Source: Janthinobacterium sp. 64 (GTDB lineage: Bacteria; Pseudomonadota; Gammaproteobacteria; Burkholderiales; Burkholderiaceae_D). From it: DNA of 64,000 nucleotides. The position numbers and the translations under genes are program-made. A model generated the notes under the pieces. The model ran no database searches. It was given only the letters and a program-made list of their open reading frames with translations, and was not told the DNA's origin. Location of the stretch: contig NZ_PHUG01000001.1 of assembly GCF_002813325.1 (NCBI RefSeq), positions 124,001 to 188,000 of the forward strand, given 5' to 3'. Shown here one piece after another: positions 28,653-36,833 of this stretch. How positions within the stretch are numbered: the first letter of the stretch is position 1; every line of letters begins with the position of its first letter.

Positions 28653-29753
28653 ATGACCACTTCCACACCGAATCTCGTCGTCACTCCGTCCGCCCACCCC
28701 TTGTCCGACGCCGAGCGCGCCGCGCGCATGGCCAATCCCGCCTTCGGCCGCATCTTCACCGACCACATGGTGGTGATTCCTTACCGCGACGGCAAGTGGC
28801 AGCAGGGTGAACTGAAGGCGTATGGCCCCTTGATGCTGGACCCGTCCGCTTCATCGCTGCATTATGGTCAGGCCATCTTTGAAGGCTACAAGGCCTTCGC
28901 CCAGCCCGATGGCAGCATCAAGACTTTCCGTCCAGAACAGAATGCGGAGCGCTTCAACCGCAGCGCCGCGCGCCTGGCCATGCCGGCCATCCCTGTCGAG
29001 CTGTTCCTGGAAGCGGGCGACGCGCTGATCGCGCAAGACCGCAACTGGGTGCCGAAGAACACGGGCGAGAGCCTGTACATGCGTCCGCTGATGATTGCCA
29101 CCGACCCTTACCTGGGCGTGCGTCCTTCGGAAGAATACCTGTTCGTGCTGTTCGCCTCGCCGGCCGGCGCCTACTTCCCGAAAGGCGTCAAACCCGTTAC
29201 CGTGTGGATCAGCGAAGACTTCGTGCGCGCCGCGCCGGGCGGCACCGGTGAAGCGAAGTGCGCGGGCAACTACGCGGCCAGCCTTATGGCCCAGTCTCAA
29301 GCACAGGAAAAGGGCTGCGACCAGGTCGTCTGGCTCGATGCCGTGCACCGTGAATTCATCGAAGAAATGGGCGGCATGAATTTGTTCTTCGTCTACAAGG
29401 ATGGCGAGAAAATCACGGTGGTGACGCCGGAACTGACGGGCACCTTGCTGCCAGGCATCACCCGCCGCAGCCTGCTGGACATGGCGAAAGACCTCGGCTA
29501 TGCGACGCAAGAGCGTAAATTGTCCGTCCAGCAATGGCGCGACGATATCGCCTCGGGCCGCATGACCGAAGTGTTCGCCTGCGGCACGGCCGCCGTCATC
29601 ACGCCCGTGGGCGTGGCCAAGGCCAATGGCTTTGAAATGACCATCAACAACAATGAAAACGGCGCCGTCACCCTGGCCCTGCGCGAAGCGTTGCTGGGCT
29701 TGCAGCATGGCACGGCTCCAGACACCCACGGCTGGATGCACAAGGTCTGCTGA
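28653..29753 (+). CDS. ilvE: Branched-chain amino acid aminotransferase
   Basis: PLP enzyme transferring the amino group between glutamate and the keto acids of leucine, isoleucine and valine. The 366-residue fold-type IV protein shows LHYGQAIFEGYKAF, the PLP-lysine in GEAKCAGNYAAS (Lys202), FIEEMGGMNLFFV and the phosphate-binding GTAAVITPVG. The length fits the BCAT-like long subgroup. It is monocistronic, with a strong terminator behind it. The mmsAB valine-degradation genes elsewhere in the window would use its keto-acid product. Confidence 0.95.
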   Translation: MTTSTPNLVVTPSAHPLSDAERAARMANPAFGRIFTDHMVVIPYRDGKWQQGELKAYGPLMLDPSASSLHYGQAIFEGYKAFAQPDGSIKTFRPEQNAERFNRSAARLAMPAIPVELFLEAGDALIAQDRNWVPKNTGESLYMRPLMIATDPYLGVRPSEEYLFVLFASPAGAYFPKGVKPVTVWISEDFVRAAPGGTGEAKCAGNYAASLMAQSQAQEKGCDQVVWLDAVHREFIEEMGGMNLFFVYKDGEKITVVTPELTGTLLPGITRRSLLDMAKDLGYATQERKLSVQQWRDDIASGRMTEVFACGTAAVITPVGVAKANGFEMTINNNENGAVTLALREALLGLQHGTAPDTHGWMHKVC

Positions 29754-29775
29754 TCAGCTTGTTGGATTGATACCG

Positions 29776-29802
29776 CGCCGGCACTCAGTTGCCGGCGTTT
29801 TT
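29776..29802 (+). terminator. Rho-independent terminator after ilvE
   Basis: A perfect 8-bp stem (CGCCGGCA with TGCCGGCG), a 6-nt loop and five T's, 22 bp after the stop codon. Confidence 0.9.
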
Positions 29803-29817
29803 ATATCTTGAAGGAAT

Positions 29818-30537
29818 ATGATGAACATTCGCTCTGTCTTGCCCGCCCTGGCCGCCGCTTTCCTCAGCCTGTCCTTTGGTGCCGTCCACGCGGCCGACGC
29901 CAGCTGCGCCATTCCGCGCAACGTCAGCTATGTCGATTACGACGTCAAGCCGTCGGACGAGAAAAACACCTGCTACAAGCAAAGCACGAACGTGCCCACC
30001 GATTACTTCATGCTGGCGCTGTCGTGGTCGCCGGGCTTTTGCGACAGCCAGCGACGCCGCGGCGCCGTGTCGAAGAAGGCCGCCTTCCAGTGCGCCGAGA
30101 GCAACCAGTTCGGCTGGATCGTGCATGGCCTGTGGGCGCAGTCGGCCAATCCGGCCACGTGCGAAGACATTTCCGTGACGCCGCCGCGCAAGACGGACCT
30201 GCATCCGCGCTATTGCAAGGGCAATTTGCCGAAGCTGGCGCCGTCGGAGATCCTGCCCTATATGTGCATGCAGCCGGGCGAAGCCTTGCTGCAGGGCGAG
30301 TGGGAAAAGCATGGCGCCTGCGATTTCGATACGGCAAAGGAATATTTCGAGAAGGAACGCGAACTGTTCCAGGCCTTGAAGTTGCCGGACTCCACCATGC
30401 CGAAAAACGAGCTGTTCCAGTGGATGAAGCAGAACAACCCGCAATTGAAAGGCCGCTGGCTCGGCTATGAAAAGCACTCGGGCGAGTTGCGCATCTGTTA
30501 TTCGAAAGATTTTAAAGTGATCGATTGCCAGAAGTAA
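29818..30537 (+). CDS. Secreted ribonuclease T2 family enzyme
   Basis: Periplasmic or extracellular endoribonuclease of the RNase I/T2 type. The 239-residue precursor has a signal peptide (1-25, AVHAAD) and both catalytic segments: CAS I FGWIVHGLWAQ (His103) and CAS II GEWEKHGACD (Glu161, His165). About nine Cys suggest disulfides. AAGGAAT precedes two adjacent ATG codons; either could be used. It probably scavenges RNA for nutrients. A weak CCTG/CAGG hairpin with a T6 run follows the stop (30543-30561). Confidence 0.93.
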   Translation: MMNIRSVLPALAAAFLSLSFGAVHAADASCAIPRNVSYVDYDVKPSDEKNTCYKQSTNVPTDYFMLALSWSPGFCDSQRRRGAVSKKAAFQCAESNQFGWIVHGLWAQSANPATCEDISVTPPRKTDLHPRYCKGNLPKLAPSEILPYMCMQPGEALLQGEWEKHGACDFDTAKEYFEKERELFQALKLPDSTMPKNELFQWMKQNNPQLKGRWLGYEKHSGELRICYSKDFKVIDCQK

Positions 30538-30614
30538 GCTTGCCTGTTCTGCAGGTTTTTTGCATACATGCTAGTGTATTGCCCGGATCAGCAAGATGAA
30601 CAGGTAGTGTATTT

Positions 30615-32021
30615 ATGCAGCAGCAGCACACGCAACCGGTCATGGTAGGCGAGGACGGCTTGCCGCCCGGCGCCCGTTTATGGGCCATGCTGGCGCTGGC
30701 CATCGGCGTGGGCATGGCCTCGCTCGATACGGCGATCGCCAACACGGCTTTGCCGGCCATCGCCAGCGAGCTGCACACGACGCCGGCCGCCTCCGTCTGG
30801 ATCGTCAACGTCTATCAACTGGCCATGGTGGCGACCCTGCTGCCGTTTTCCGCCCTCGGCGAAATCGCCGGCTACCGCCGCGTGTTTATCTCCGGCATGC
30901 TCTTGTTTACGTTGGCGTCGCTCGCCTGCGCATTGGCCTGGTCCCTGCCGTCGCTGGTGGTGGCAAGGTTGTTCCAGGGCGTCGGTGCCAGCGCCATGAT
31001 GAGCGTCAATACAGCGCTGCTGCGCGCCCTGTACCCGAAACATTTGCTGGGCCGCGCGTTCGGCAACAATGCGCTGGTGGTGGCCGTCGCGTTCGCCATC
31101 GGCCCCACGGCCGCCTCGCTGATCCTGGCGGTGGCATCGTGGCCGTGGCTGTTCGCCATCAATGTGCCGCTGGGCGTGCTCGGCTTTTTCCTCGCCAGCC
31201 GCATGCTGCCGGCCACCAGATTGTCTGGTCACACGCTCGACGCGCGCACGGCGCTGTACAACGTGGGGGCCTTCGGTTTGCTGATTCTGCTCTTTGGCGA
31301 CGCGGCCCATCACGCGGCGCTGTCGACCTTGCTGCCGGAACTGGTGGCGGTGGTGATTTTCTTTATCTTGCTGCTGCGCCGCCAGGAAGGGCACGCTGCA
31401 CCGATGCTGCCGATCGACCTGTTTCGCCGTCCATTATTCCTGCTGTCGTCACTGACGGCCATCTGCACGTTTGCCGCGCAGGGACTGGCCTTTGTTTCAT
31501 TGCCCTTTTATTTTGAAGTGACACTGGGCCGTTCGCCCGTCGAGACGGGCTTTTTGATGACGCCGTGGGCCGTGCTGGTGGCCGTGATGGCGCCCGTGGC
31601 CGGCCGCCTGAGCGACCGTTATTCGCCGGGCGTGCTGGGCGGCATCGGCCTGGCGGCGCTGGCCGGCGGCTTGCTGACCCTGGTGTGGATACCGGCCCAC
31701 CCCAGCGCGTTTGACATCGGCTGGCGCATGGCCTTGTGCGGCATCGGTTTCGGCTTTTTCCAGGCGCCGAACCTGAAAGCCATCATGGGCAGCGCGCCGC
31801 CTGAACGGGCCGGCGGCGCCAGCGGCGTGGTCGCCACGTCGCGCCTGATCGGCCAAGCGACGGGCGCGGCGCTGGTCGCGTATTGCTTCACGGTTTCCGC
31901 CGCCAAAGGCACGACGTATGCGCTGTGCCTGGCGGCAGGGTTCGCCGCCGTGGCCAGCATCGCCAGCTTTTCGCGCCTGGTGGTGGCGCAGCCGGCGTGG
32001 CAGGCCGGCAAGCGCGACTGA
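30615..32021 (+). CDS. MFS exporter of the EmrB/QacA (DHA2, 14-helix) type
   Basis: A 468-residue drug/proton antiporter candidate. It shows DTAIANTALPAIASEL after helix 1, the typical DHA2 loop RVFISGMLLFTLASLACALAWS, and motif-C-like AIGPTAASLILAVASWPWLFAINVPLG. There are about fourteen hydrophobic helices. The upstream region has an inverted repeat ATACA-TGCTAG-TGTAT (30564-30579) and a second copy of TAGTGTATT next to the start codon, which may bind a regulator. No adjacent membrane-fusion or outer-membrane gene is present. The substrate is unknown. Confidence 0.88.
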   Translation: MQQQHTQPVMVGEDGLPPGARLWAMLALAIGVGMASLDTAIANTALPAIASELHTTPAASVWIVNVYQLAMVATLLPFSALGEIAGYRRVFISGMLLFTLASLACALAWSLPSLVVARLFQGVGASAMMSVNTALLRALYPKHLLGRAFGNNALVVAVAFAIGPTAASLILAVASWPWLFAINVPLGVLGFFLASRMLPATRLSGHTLDARTALYNVGAFGLLILLFGDAAHHAALSTLLPELVAVVIFFILLLRRQEGHAAPMLPIDLFRRPLFLLSSLTAICTFAAQGLAFVSLPFYFEVTLGRSPVETGFLMTPWAVLVAVMAPVAGRLSDRYSPGVLGGIGLAALAGGLLTLVWIPAHPSAFDIGWRMALCGIGFGFFQAPNLKAIMGSAPPERAGGASGVVATSRLIGQATGAALVAYCFTVSAAKGTTYALCLAAGFAAVASIASFSRLVVAQPAWQAGKRD

Positions 32022-32031
32022 CCGGTATCGC

Positions 32032-33666
32032 TTAAACGTCGATGGCCTTGTCCGACTGCATGCGCTTGCGCAATTCGAACTTCTGGATCTTGCCCGTCGA
32101 CGTGCGGGGCAGGGGGCCAAAATAAATGGCTTTCGGCACCTTGAAACCGGCCAGGTTGTTCTTGCAGAAGGCGATCAATTCCGCTTCCGTCACCGTACCG
32201 CCTTCGCGCAGTTCGACGAACGCGCATGGCGTCTCGCCCCATTTCTCGTCCGGTTGGGCGATGACGGCGGCGGCCAGCACTTGCGGGTGGTGGTACAAGG
32301 CGTCTTCCACTTCTACGCTGGAAATGTTCTCTCCACCGGAAATGATGATGTCCTTGCTGCGGTCCTTCAGCTTGATATAGCCGTCCGGATACATGACACC
32401 GAGGTCGCCCGTGTGGAACCAGCCGCCGGCAAACGCTTCCTGCGTCGCCCTTTCATTTTTCAGGTAACCCTTCATGCAGATGTTGCCCCGGAACATGATC
32501 TCGCCGATCTGTTCGCCATCGGCCGCCACGTGCTGCATGGTGTCCGGGTCGATCACGGCGACGGCGCTTTGCAAGTGGTAGCGCACGCCCTGGCGCGATT
32601 TCAACACGGCGCGTTCTTCCTGGCTCAAGGCCGCCCACTCGTCCTGCTCGGCGCAGATGGCGGCGGGGCCGTACACTTCCGTCAAGCCGTACGAGTGGAT
32701 CAAGTCAAAGCCCATGGCTTCGATCTTCGCCACCATGGCCGCTGGCGGCGGCGCGCCGGCTACCATGCCGCGCACGGTCCAGTCTATGCCGTCGCGCCAG
32801 TTGGCAGGCGCGTTGGCCAGGGCCGCGTGCACGATGGGTGCCGCGCAATAGTGGGTGATGCGCAATTCGCGCATCAGGTCGAACACCAGTTTCGGTTCGA
32901 ACTTGCGCAGGCACACGTTGACGCCGGCACGCGCGGCGATGGTCCACGGGAAGCACCAGCCATTGCAGTGGAACATCGGCAATGTCCACAAATACACGGC
33001 ATGCTTGGGCATGTCCCACTCTAATATGTTCGACAGGGCGTTCAGGGCCGCGCCCCGGTGGTGGTAGACCACGCCTTTCGGGTCGCCCGTGGTGCCGGAT
33101 GTGTAGTTGAGGGCGATGGCGTCCCACTCGTCCGCAGGCCCCTGCCAGTCGTAATCGGGGTCGCCGCTGGCCAGCAAGCTTTCGTAGTCGAGGTCGGAAA
33201 AGGCTTCCACTTCCGGTCCCAGCACGTCGTTGACCTGGATCACGCGCAGGCCGGGAATCTGCGCCGCCATCTGGCGCGCCAGTCCGGCAAATTCCGTGTC
33301 GGCCAGCAAGACTTTTGCGTGGCCATGGCGCAGCATGAAGGTCAGCGCCGCCAGGTCGAGGCGGATATTGAGGGCGTTGAGGACGGCGCCGGCCATGGGC
33401 ACGCCAAAGCTCGCTTCCACCATGGCGGGCGTGTTCGGCAGCATCACGGCCACCGTGTCGCCCGTGCCCACGCCCAGCTTGATGAGGCCGGAGGCCAGCC
33501 GGCGCGTGCGCGCATACGTTTCGCGCCACGTCTGGCGCAGGCTGCCATGTGCAATTGCCAGGCGATTGCCATATACTGCCGCTGCCCTGGCGATATAGTC
33601 GAGCGGGGTGAGGGCGGCGTAGTTGGCGCTGTTTTTGCCGAGGCCGGTGTTGAAATCAGGTGTCAT
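32032..33666 (-). CDS. AMP-binding acyl-CoA synthetase
   Basis: Activates a carboxylic acid to its CoA thioester via an acyl-adenylate. The 544-residue ANL-superfamily enzyme shows the P-loop-like YTSGTTGDPKGVVYHH (~171-186), SYGLTEVYGP, GWFHTGDLGVMYPDGYIKLKDRSKDIIISGGENISS and the C-terminal lysine in PRTSTGKIQKF. It resembles medium-chain and methylmercaptopropionyl-CoA ligases. The start at 33666 (MTPDFNTGLG) has AGGAGA seven bases upstream. It is divergent from a Crp/Fnr regulator across a palindromic operator. Confidence 0.92.
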   Translation of the reverse strand: MTPDFNTGLGKNSANYAALTPLDYIARAAAVYGNRLAIAHGSLRQTWRETYARTRRLASGLIKLGVGTGDTVAVMLPNTPAMVEASFGVPMAGAVLNALNIRLDLAALTFMLRHGHAKVLLADTEFAGLARQMAAQIPGLRVIQVNDVLGPEVEAFSDLDYESLLASGDPDYDWQGPADEWDAIALNYTSGTTGDPKGVVYHHRGAALNALSNILEWDMPKHAVYLWTLPMFHCNGWCFPWTIAARAGVNVCLRKFEPKLVFDLMRELRITHYCAAPIVHAALANAPANWRDGIDWTVRGMVAGAPPPAAMVAKIEAMGFDLIHSYGLTEVYGPAAICAEQDEWAALSQEERAVLKSRQGVRYHLQSAVAVIDPDTMQHVAADGEQIGEIMFRGNICMKGYLKNERATQEAFAGGWFHTGDLGVMYPDGYIKLKDRSKDIIISGGENISSVEVEDALYHHPQVLAAAVIAQPDEKWGETPCAFVELREGGTVTEAELIAFCKNNLAGFKVPKAIYFGPLPRTSTGKIQKFELRKRMQSDKAIDV

Positions 33667-33748
33667 GCTTGTCTCCTGGTAAAAGAATCTTGTAGCTCCC
33701 TGTTTCGGGATTGATACCGGCCAGCATAGCACCGGCGCTGTAAAATCA

Positions 33749-33766
33749 CTGTCATCTTAGTGACAG
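33749..33766. promoter_or_regulatory. Crp-like palindrome between the acyl-CoA ligase and crp/fnr genes
   Basis: CTGTCA-TCTTAG-TGACAG is a perfect 6-6-6 inverted repeat with Crp-type spacing (compare TGTGA-N6-TCACA). It ends 14 bp before the regulator's ATG and 82 bp before the ligase start on the other strand. Probably the operator of the adjacent regulator. Confidence 0.65.
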
Positions 33767-33780
33767 GTCTGAAGGATGGA

Positions 33781-34482
33781 ATGGATAGCAACGATAGTGT
33801 AGACCTTGCCGTGCCCGAACTCGCTAGCCACGACTGGTTCACTGCCCTCGACGCGCGGCATCAGACCTTGTTGCGCGCCGGCAGCGTGTTGCGGCACTAT
33901 GAAGCGGGCGCCTTCGTCACGCGGCGCGGCGAACCGTCGGCGCACTGGATCGGCGTGCACACGGGCTTGATCAAGCTGGCCGTCTACAACGCCGATGGGC
34001 GCGGCGCCACGTTTTCCGGCGTGCCGGCCGGCGGCTGGTGCGGCGAAGGAAGCGTGCTCAAGCGCGAACTGCGCCGCTACGACGTGGTGGCCGTGCGCGC
34101 CGCGAACATCATCCTCGTGCCGGTGGACCTGTTTCACCTGCTGCTGGCCGAGAGCCTCTCCTTTAACGCCTTCGTCATCCGCCAGCTGAACGAGCGCATG
34201 GGACAATTCATCGCCACCATCCAGAACCAGCGCCTGCTGGCCGTCGACGCGCAAGTGGCGCAAGCGATCGCGCAGCTGTTCCATCCCATGCTATACCCGC
34301 GCACTTCCAGCGTGCTTGAGCTGTCGCAGGAAGAAATCGGCTTGCTGACCGGCATTTCTCGCCAGCGCGTGAACCAGGCGCTGGGCCATCTGGCCGAGCT
34401 CAATCTCATCAGCATCGCCTACCAATCGATCCGCGTCGTCGACCTCGACGGCTTGCGCCGCTATGGCGTGGCGTCGCTGTGA
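33781..34482 (+). CDS. Crp/Fnr-family transcriptional regulator
   Basis: A 233-residue regulator with an N-terminal cyclic-nucleotide-binding-like beta-roll (LRHYEAGAFVTRRGEPSAHWIGVHTGLIKLAVYNADGRG) and a C-terminal winged helix (LSQEEIGLLTGISRQRVNQALGHLAELNLI, ~180-210). No N-terminal Cys cluster is present, so it is not an iron-sulfur Fnr. The start at 33781 (MDSNDSV) has GAAGGA before it; a GTG 21 bp upstream would lie in the palindrome. Divergence from an acyl-CoA ligase suggests control of fatty or organic acid use. The effector is unknown. Confidence 0.88.
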   Translation: MDSNDSVDLAVPELASHDWFTALDARHQTLLRAGSVLRHYEAGAFVTRRGEPSAHWIGVHTGLIKLAVYNADGRGATFSGVPAGGWCGEGSVLKRELRRYDVVAVRAANIILVPVDLFHLLLAESLSFNAFVIRQLNERMGQFIATIQNQRLLAVDAQVAQAIAQLFHPMLYPRTSSVLELSQEEIGLLTGISRQRVNQALGHLAELNLISIAYQSIRVVDLDGLRRYGVASL

Positions 34483-34544
34483 TGACAGACTGCTTGCGCG
34501 ATGTGTGGCATGCTGGCGGCTCGTTCATCACCTTGACCTGACGC

Positions 34545-35138
34545 ATGGCCCTCGTTTCCGATCATCCCTTGCACTTGCTGGGCTTGCGCTTTCCGCTCCG
34601 GCTGCGCGTCACCGTGCGCCAGGGTTTCGTCACCTTGCATAATGAAATCACCACCAAGAAACTGGGCAGCGGCGACAGTTTTGTCGTGCCCGCCTTCTTG
34701 CGCTTCGCCTGCGACGTGATGCCGGGGCGGGGCAAGCCGGCCGTGTTCACCCTGGCGCTGGAAGGCGACGAGGCGGACGGTGGCCACGGCGGCGGCAAGC
34801 GCTGGAGCCAGGCGCTGGCGCAGCACATCTTCGATACGCCGCAAGGCAAATGGACGGCGGCGCGCCTGGCGGCCCTGTGGCAAGTGACGCCGCACAAGGC
34901 CCGCGCGCGCCTGTTTGCCGAGGGCGAGGCATTGCTCAGTCTGGTGCGCGAGCAGCGCCTCGCGCACGCGCTGCACACGGCGGCGCAAGCGGGCGCCGAT
35001 GGCGAAGGCGGCGAGCGCGACCTGGCGCAAGTGGCGGCCGGCTCCGGCTTTGCCTCGATCCCCGCGTTTTGCGACGCCTGCGTGGACGTGGCGGGCGTGC
35101 GTCCCAGCCTGTTCCTGCGCTGCCAGGCGCCCGGATAG
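34545..35138 (+). CDS. AraC-like helix-turn-helix regulator
   Basis: A 197-residue protein: a short beta-rich N-terminal part (res 10-75) and a C-terminal pair of HTH units, the second reading LAQVAAGSGFASIPAFCDACVDVAGVRPSLF, close to the AraC-family signature. Length is below the typical ~280 residues, so the ligand domain is reduced. The ATG lacks a clear ribosome-binding site. It is just upstream of, and codirectional with, the copper-delivery genes, but a regulatory link to them is only inference. Confidence 0.75.
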   Translation: MALVSDHPLHLLGLRFPLRLRVTVRQGFVTLHNEITTKKLGSGDSFVVPAFLRFACDVMPGRGKPAVFTLALEGDEADGGHGGGKRWSQALAQHIFDTPQGKWTAARLAALWQVTPHKARARLFAEGEALLSLVREQRLAHALHTAAQAGADGEGGERDLAQVAAGSGFASIPAFCDACVDVAGVRPSLFLRCQAPG

Positions 35139-35162
35139 TCAGACTCCGTTATAATCGGGACC

Positions 35163-35561
35163 ATGGGATCTTTATTGAAGCGCAAACAGTGGCATATGTG
35201 GTTCGCCTGCCTGGCGATACTGCTCAATGCGCTGTCGCCGTCCCTGTCGTATGCGTTTGCGTCGCTGCACGCGAACGCGAACAACGCCACCGTCGAAATC
35301 TGCTCGGCCAGCGGCGCCGTCTACACGCAAGCGGACCTGGCGCCAGCCGCCAGATCCACCACCGATTCCGTACTGCACCACATCGAGCATTGCCCGTTCT
35401 GCATCAGCCATGCGGGCAGCGTGGGCTTGCCGCCGTCCTCATCCTCGCCGCTGGCCGTCATCACGGGCCACGACCACTATCCGCCCTTGTTTTACCAGGC
35501 GCCGCAACCCCAGTTTGCGTGGCTGGCCGCCAGCCCGCGCGGCCCGCCTTTGCCTGTCTGA
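35163..35561 (+). CDS. DUF2946 family exported protein (copper-associated)
   Basis: A 132-residue protein with an N-terminal membrane helix or signal (14-34) and the DUF2946 motif HIEHCPFCISHAG (~79-91), a Cys/His cluster suited to metal binding, plus a His pair in GHDHYPP. It is followed by SCO1 and PCuAC genes, the usual periplasmic copper-handling context. A TATAAT at 35150-35155 ends 7 nt before the ATG, so the transcript could be leaderless; alternatively CGGGA acts as a close ribosome-binding site. Confidence 0.82.
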   Translation: MGSLLKRKQWHMWFACLAILLNALSPSLSYAFASLHANANNATVEICSASGAVYTQADLAPAARSTTDSVLHHIEHCPFCISHAGSVGLPPSSSSPLAVITGHDHYPPLFYQAPQPQFAWLAASPRGPPLPV

Positions 35562-35625
35562 ACGCAGCAGTCACGCCTTTTACGTCTCAACTTGTCTCAA
35601 CTACGCCCATCGGGCTGGAATTACC

Positions 35626-36222
35626 ATGAAACGTCGTCTTTTCCTTCTCGCCGGCACGGCGGGATTGCTCACGCTTGCCGCTTGCGAACAAGCACCGAAA
35701 CCCCATTACAACGGCCTCGACTTGACGGGAGGCGATTACAAGCCCGACTTCAAGTTGAGCGGCCCCGATGGCAAGGTCTACACCCTGGCCGACTTCAAGG
35801 GCAAGTATGTGATGGTTTTCTTTGGCTTCACGCAATGTCCGGACGTGTGCCCCACGGCCCTGTCGCGCGCGCTGGAAATCCGCCAGAAGCTGGGGCCGGA
35901 TGCCGATAAGCTGCAAGTGATCTTCATCAGCATCGACCCCGAGCGCGATACCCCCGAGTTGCTGGGCGAGTACATGCGCGCCTTCGACCCCAGTTTCCTC
36001 GGCTTGCGCACGGACCCGCAGGCGACGGCGCAGACTGCCTTCAATTACAAGGTCTTCTACCGCAGAGTGCCTAGCGGCAGCTCGTACACGATGGACCACA
36101 CGGCCATCAGCTATGTGCTCGATGCCGAGGGACGCATGCGCCTGGGCTTGAAGCACCAGTTGACGGGCGACGAGTGCGTGCAAGACATCAAGACCCTGAT
36201 GCAATCGAAATACACCTTATAA
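35626..36222 (+). CDS. SCO1/SenC-type copper chaperone lipoprotein
   Basis: Thioredoxin-fold protein delivering copper to the CuA site of cytochrome c oxidase or acting in thiol redox control. The 198-residue precursor has a lipobox LAAC (Cys20) and the copper-binding CPDVC motif (Cys71/Cys75) with the third ligand in TMDHTAIS (His158). The start at 35626 (MKRRLFLLAG) is the Met giving a proper signal sequence; a longer frame begins inside the upstream gene and is rejected. It is followed 17 bp later by the PCuAC gene. Confidence 0.93.
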   Translation: MKRRLFLLAGTAGLLTLAACEQAPKPHYNGLDLTGGDYKPDFKLSGPDGKVYTLADFKGKYVMVFFGFTQCPDVCPTALSRALEIRQKLGPDADKLQVIFISIDPERDTPELLGEYMRAFDPSFLGLRTDPQATAQTAFNYKVFYRRVPSGSSYTMDHTAISYVLDAEGRMRLGLKHQLTGDECVQDIKTLMQSKYTL

Positions 36223-36239
36223 CTACCGAGGAAATGATC

Positions 36240-36710
36240 ATGACCCATCTGAAAACCCTGCTGGCCACGGCCCTGACCGTGCTGTCCTTCTCCGCCATCG
36301 CACAAACCAGCGTGCAGATTAGCGACCCGTGGGTGCGCGCCACCGTGCCGCAGCAAAAAGCCACGGGCGCCTTCATGCAGATCACGGCGCCAAAAGCCAT
36401 GCGCTTGCTGGAAGTGCGCTCGCCCGTGGCCGGCGTGGCGGAAATCCATGAAATGAGCATGACGGACAATATGATGCGCATGCGCCAGGTCAAGGAAATC
36501 AGCTTGCCAGCCGGCAAGGCCGTCGAATTGAAACCGGGCGGCTACCACGTCATGCTGCTGGACCTGAAAGGGCAGGTGAAGGCGGGCGACAAGATCCCGC
36601 TGACCCTCGTCGTCGAAGGTGAGGACAAGCGCCGCGAAACCATCGAAGTGACCGCCGTGGCGCGTCCGCTGGGCGCCACCCCGGCCCCGATGCCGGCCAT
36701 GAAGCACTAA
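36240..36710 (+). CDS. PCu(A)C-family periplasmic copper chaperone
   Basis: Binds Cu(I) and loads the CuA centre of cytochrome oxidase together with SCO proteins. The 156-residue precursor has a signal peptide (1-21, SAIAQ) and the full family motif H-x10-M-x21-H-x-M: His70, Met81, His103 and Met105. The start at 36240 is set by GAGGA seven bases upstream; an ATG six bases earlier is too close. The cluster pairs with aerobic respiration through copper oxidases, complementing the copper-free cytochrome bd encoded earlier. Confidence 0.93.
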   Translation: MTHLKTLLATALTVLSFSAIAQTSVQISDPWVRATVPQQKATGAFMQITAPKAMRLLEVRSPVAGVAEIHEMSMTDNMMRMRQVKEISLPAGKAVELKPGGYHVMLLDLKGQVKAGDKIPLTLVVEGEDKRRETIEVTAVARPLGATPAPMPAMKH

Positions 36711-36732
36711 GCCTTTCCGTTACATCCTTGAA

Positions 36733-36755
36733 AGCCCGGTACGCCGGGCTTTTTT
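36733..36755 (+). terminator. Rho-independent terminator of the copper cluster
   Basis: Perfect 7-bp stem AGCCCGG/CCGGGCT with a TACG tetraloop and a T run, 22 bp after the PCuAC stop. Confidence 0.92.
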
Positions 36756-36770
36756 GTGCTCGTCTGAAAG

Positions 36771-36819
36771 TTAAACGAGTGTTTGATATAATTCCGCACA
36801 ATATTAAACGGTTGTTTAA
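36771..36819. promoter_or_regulatory. tetR-MFS promoter with two operator palindromes
   Basis: TTAAAC-GAGT-GTTTGA (36771-36786) and TTAAAC-GGTT-GTTTAA (36804-36819, perfect) flank TATAAT at 36787-36792. Occupation of either site would block the promoter, as expected for autorepression by the TetR protein starting at 36834. Confidence 0.75.
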
Positions 36820-36833
36820 ATGATGGGAATGGC

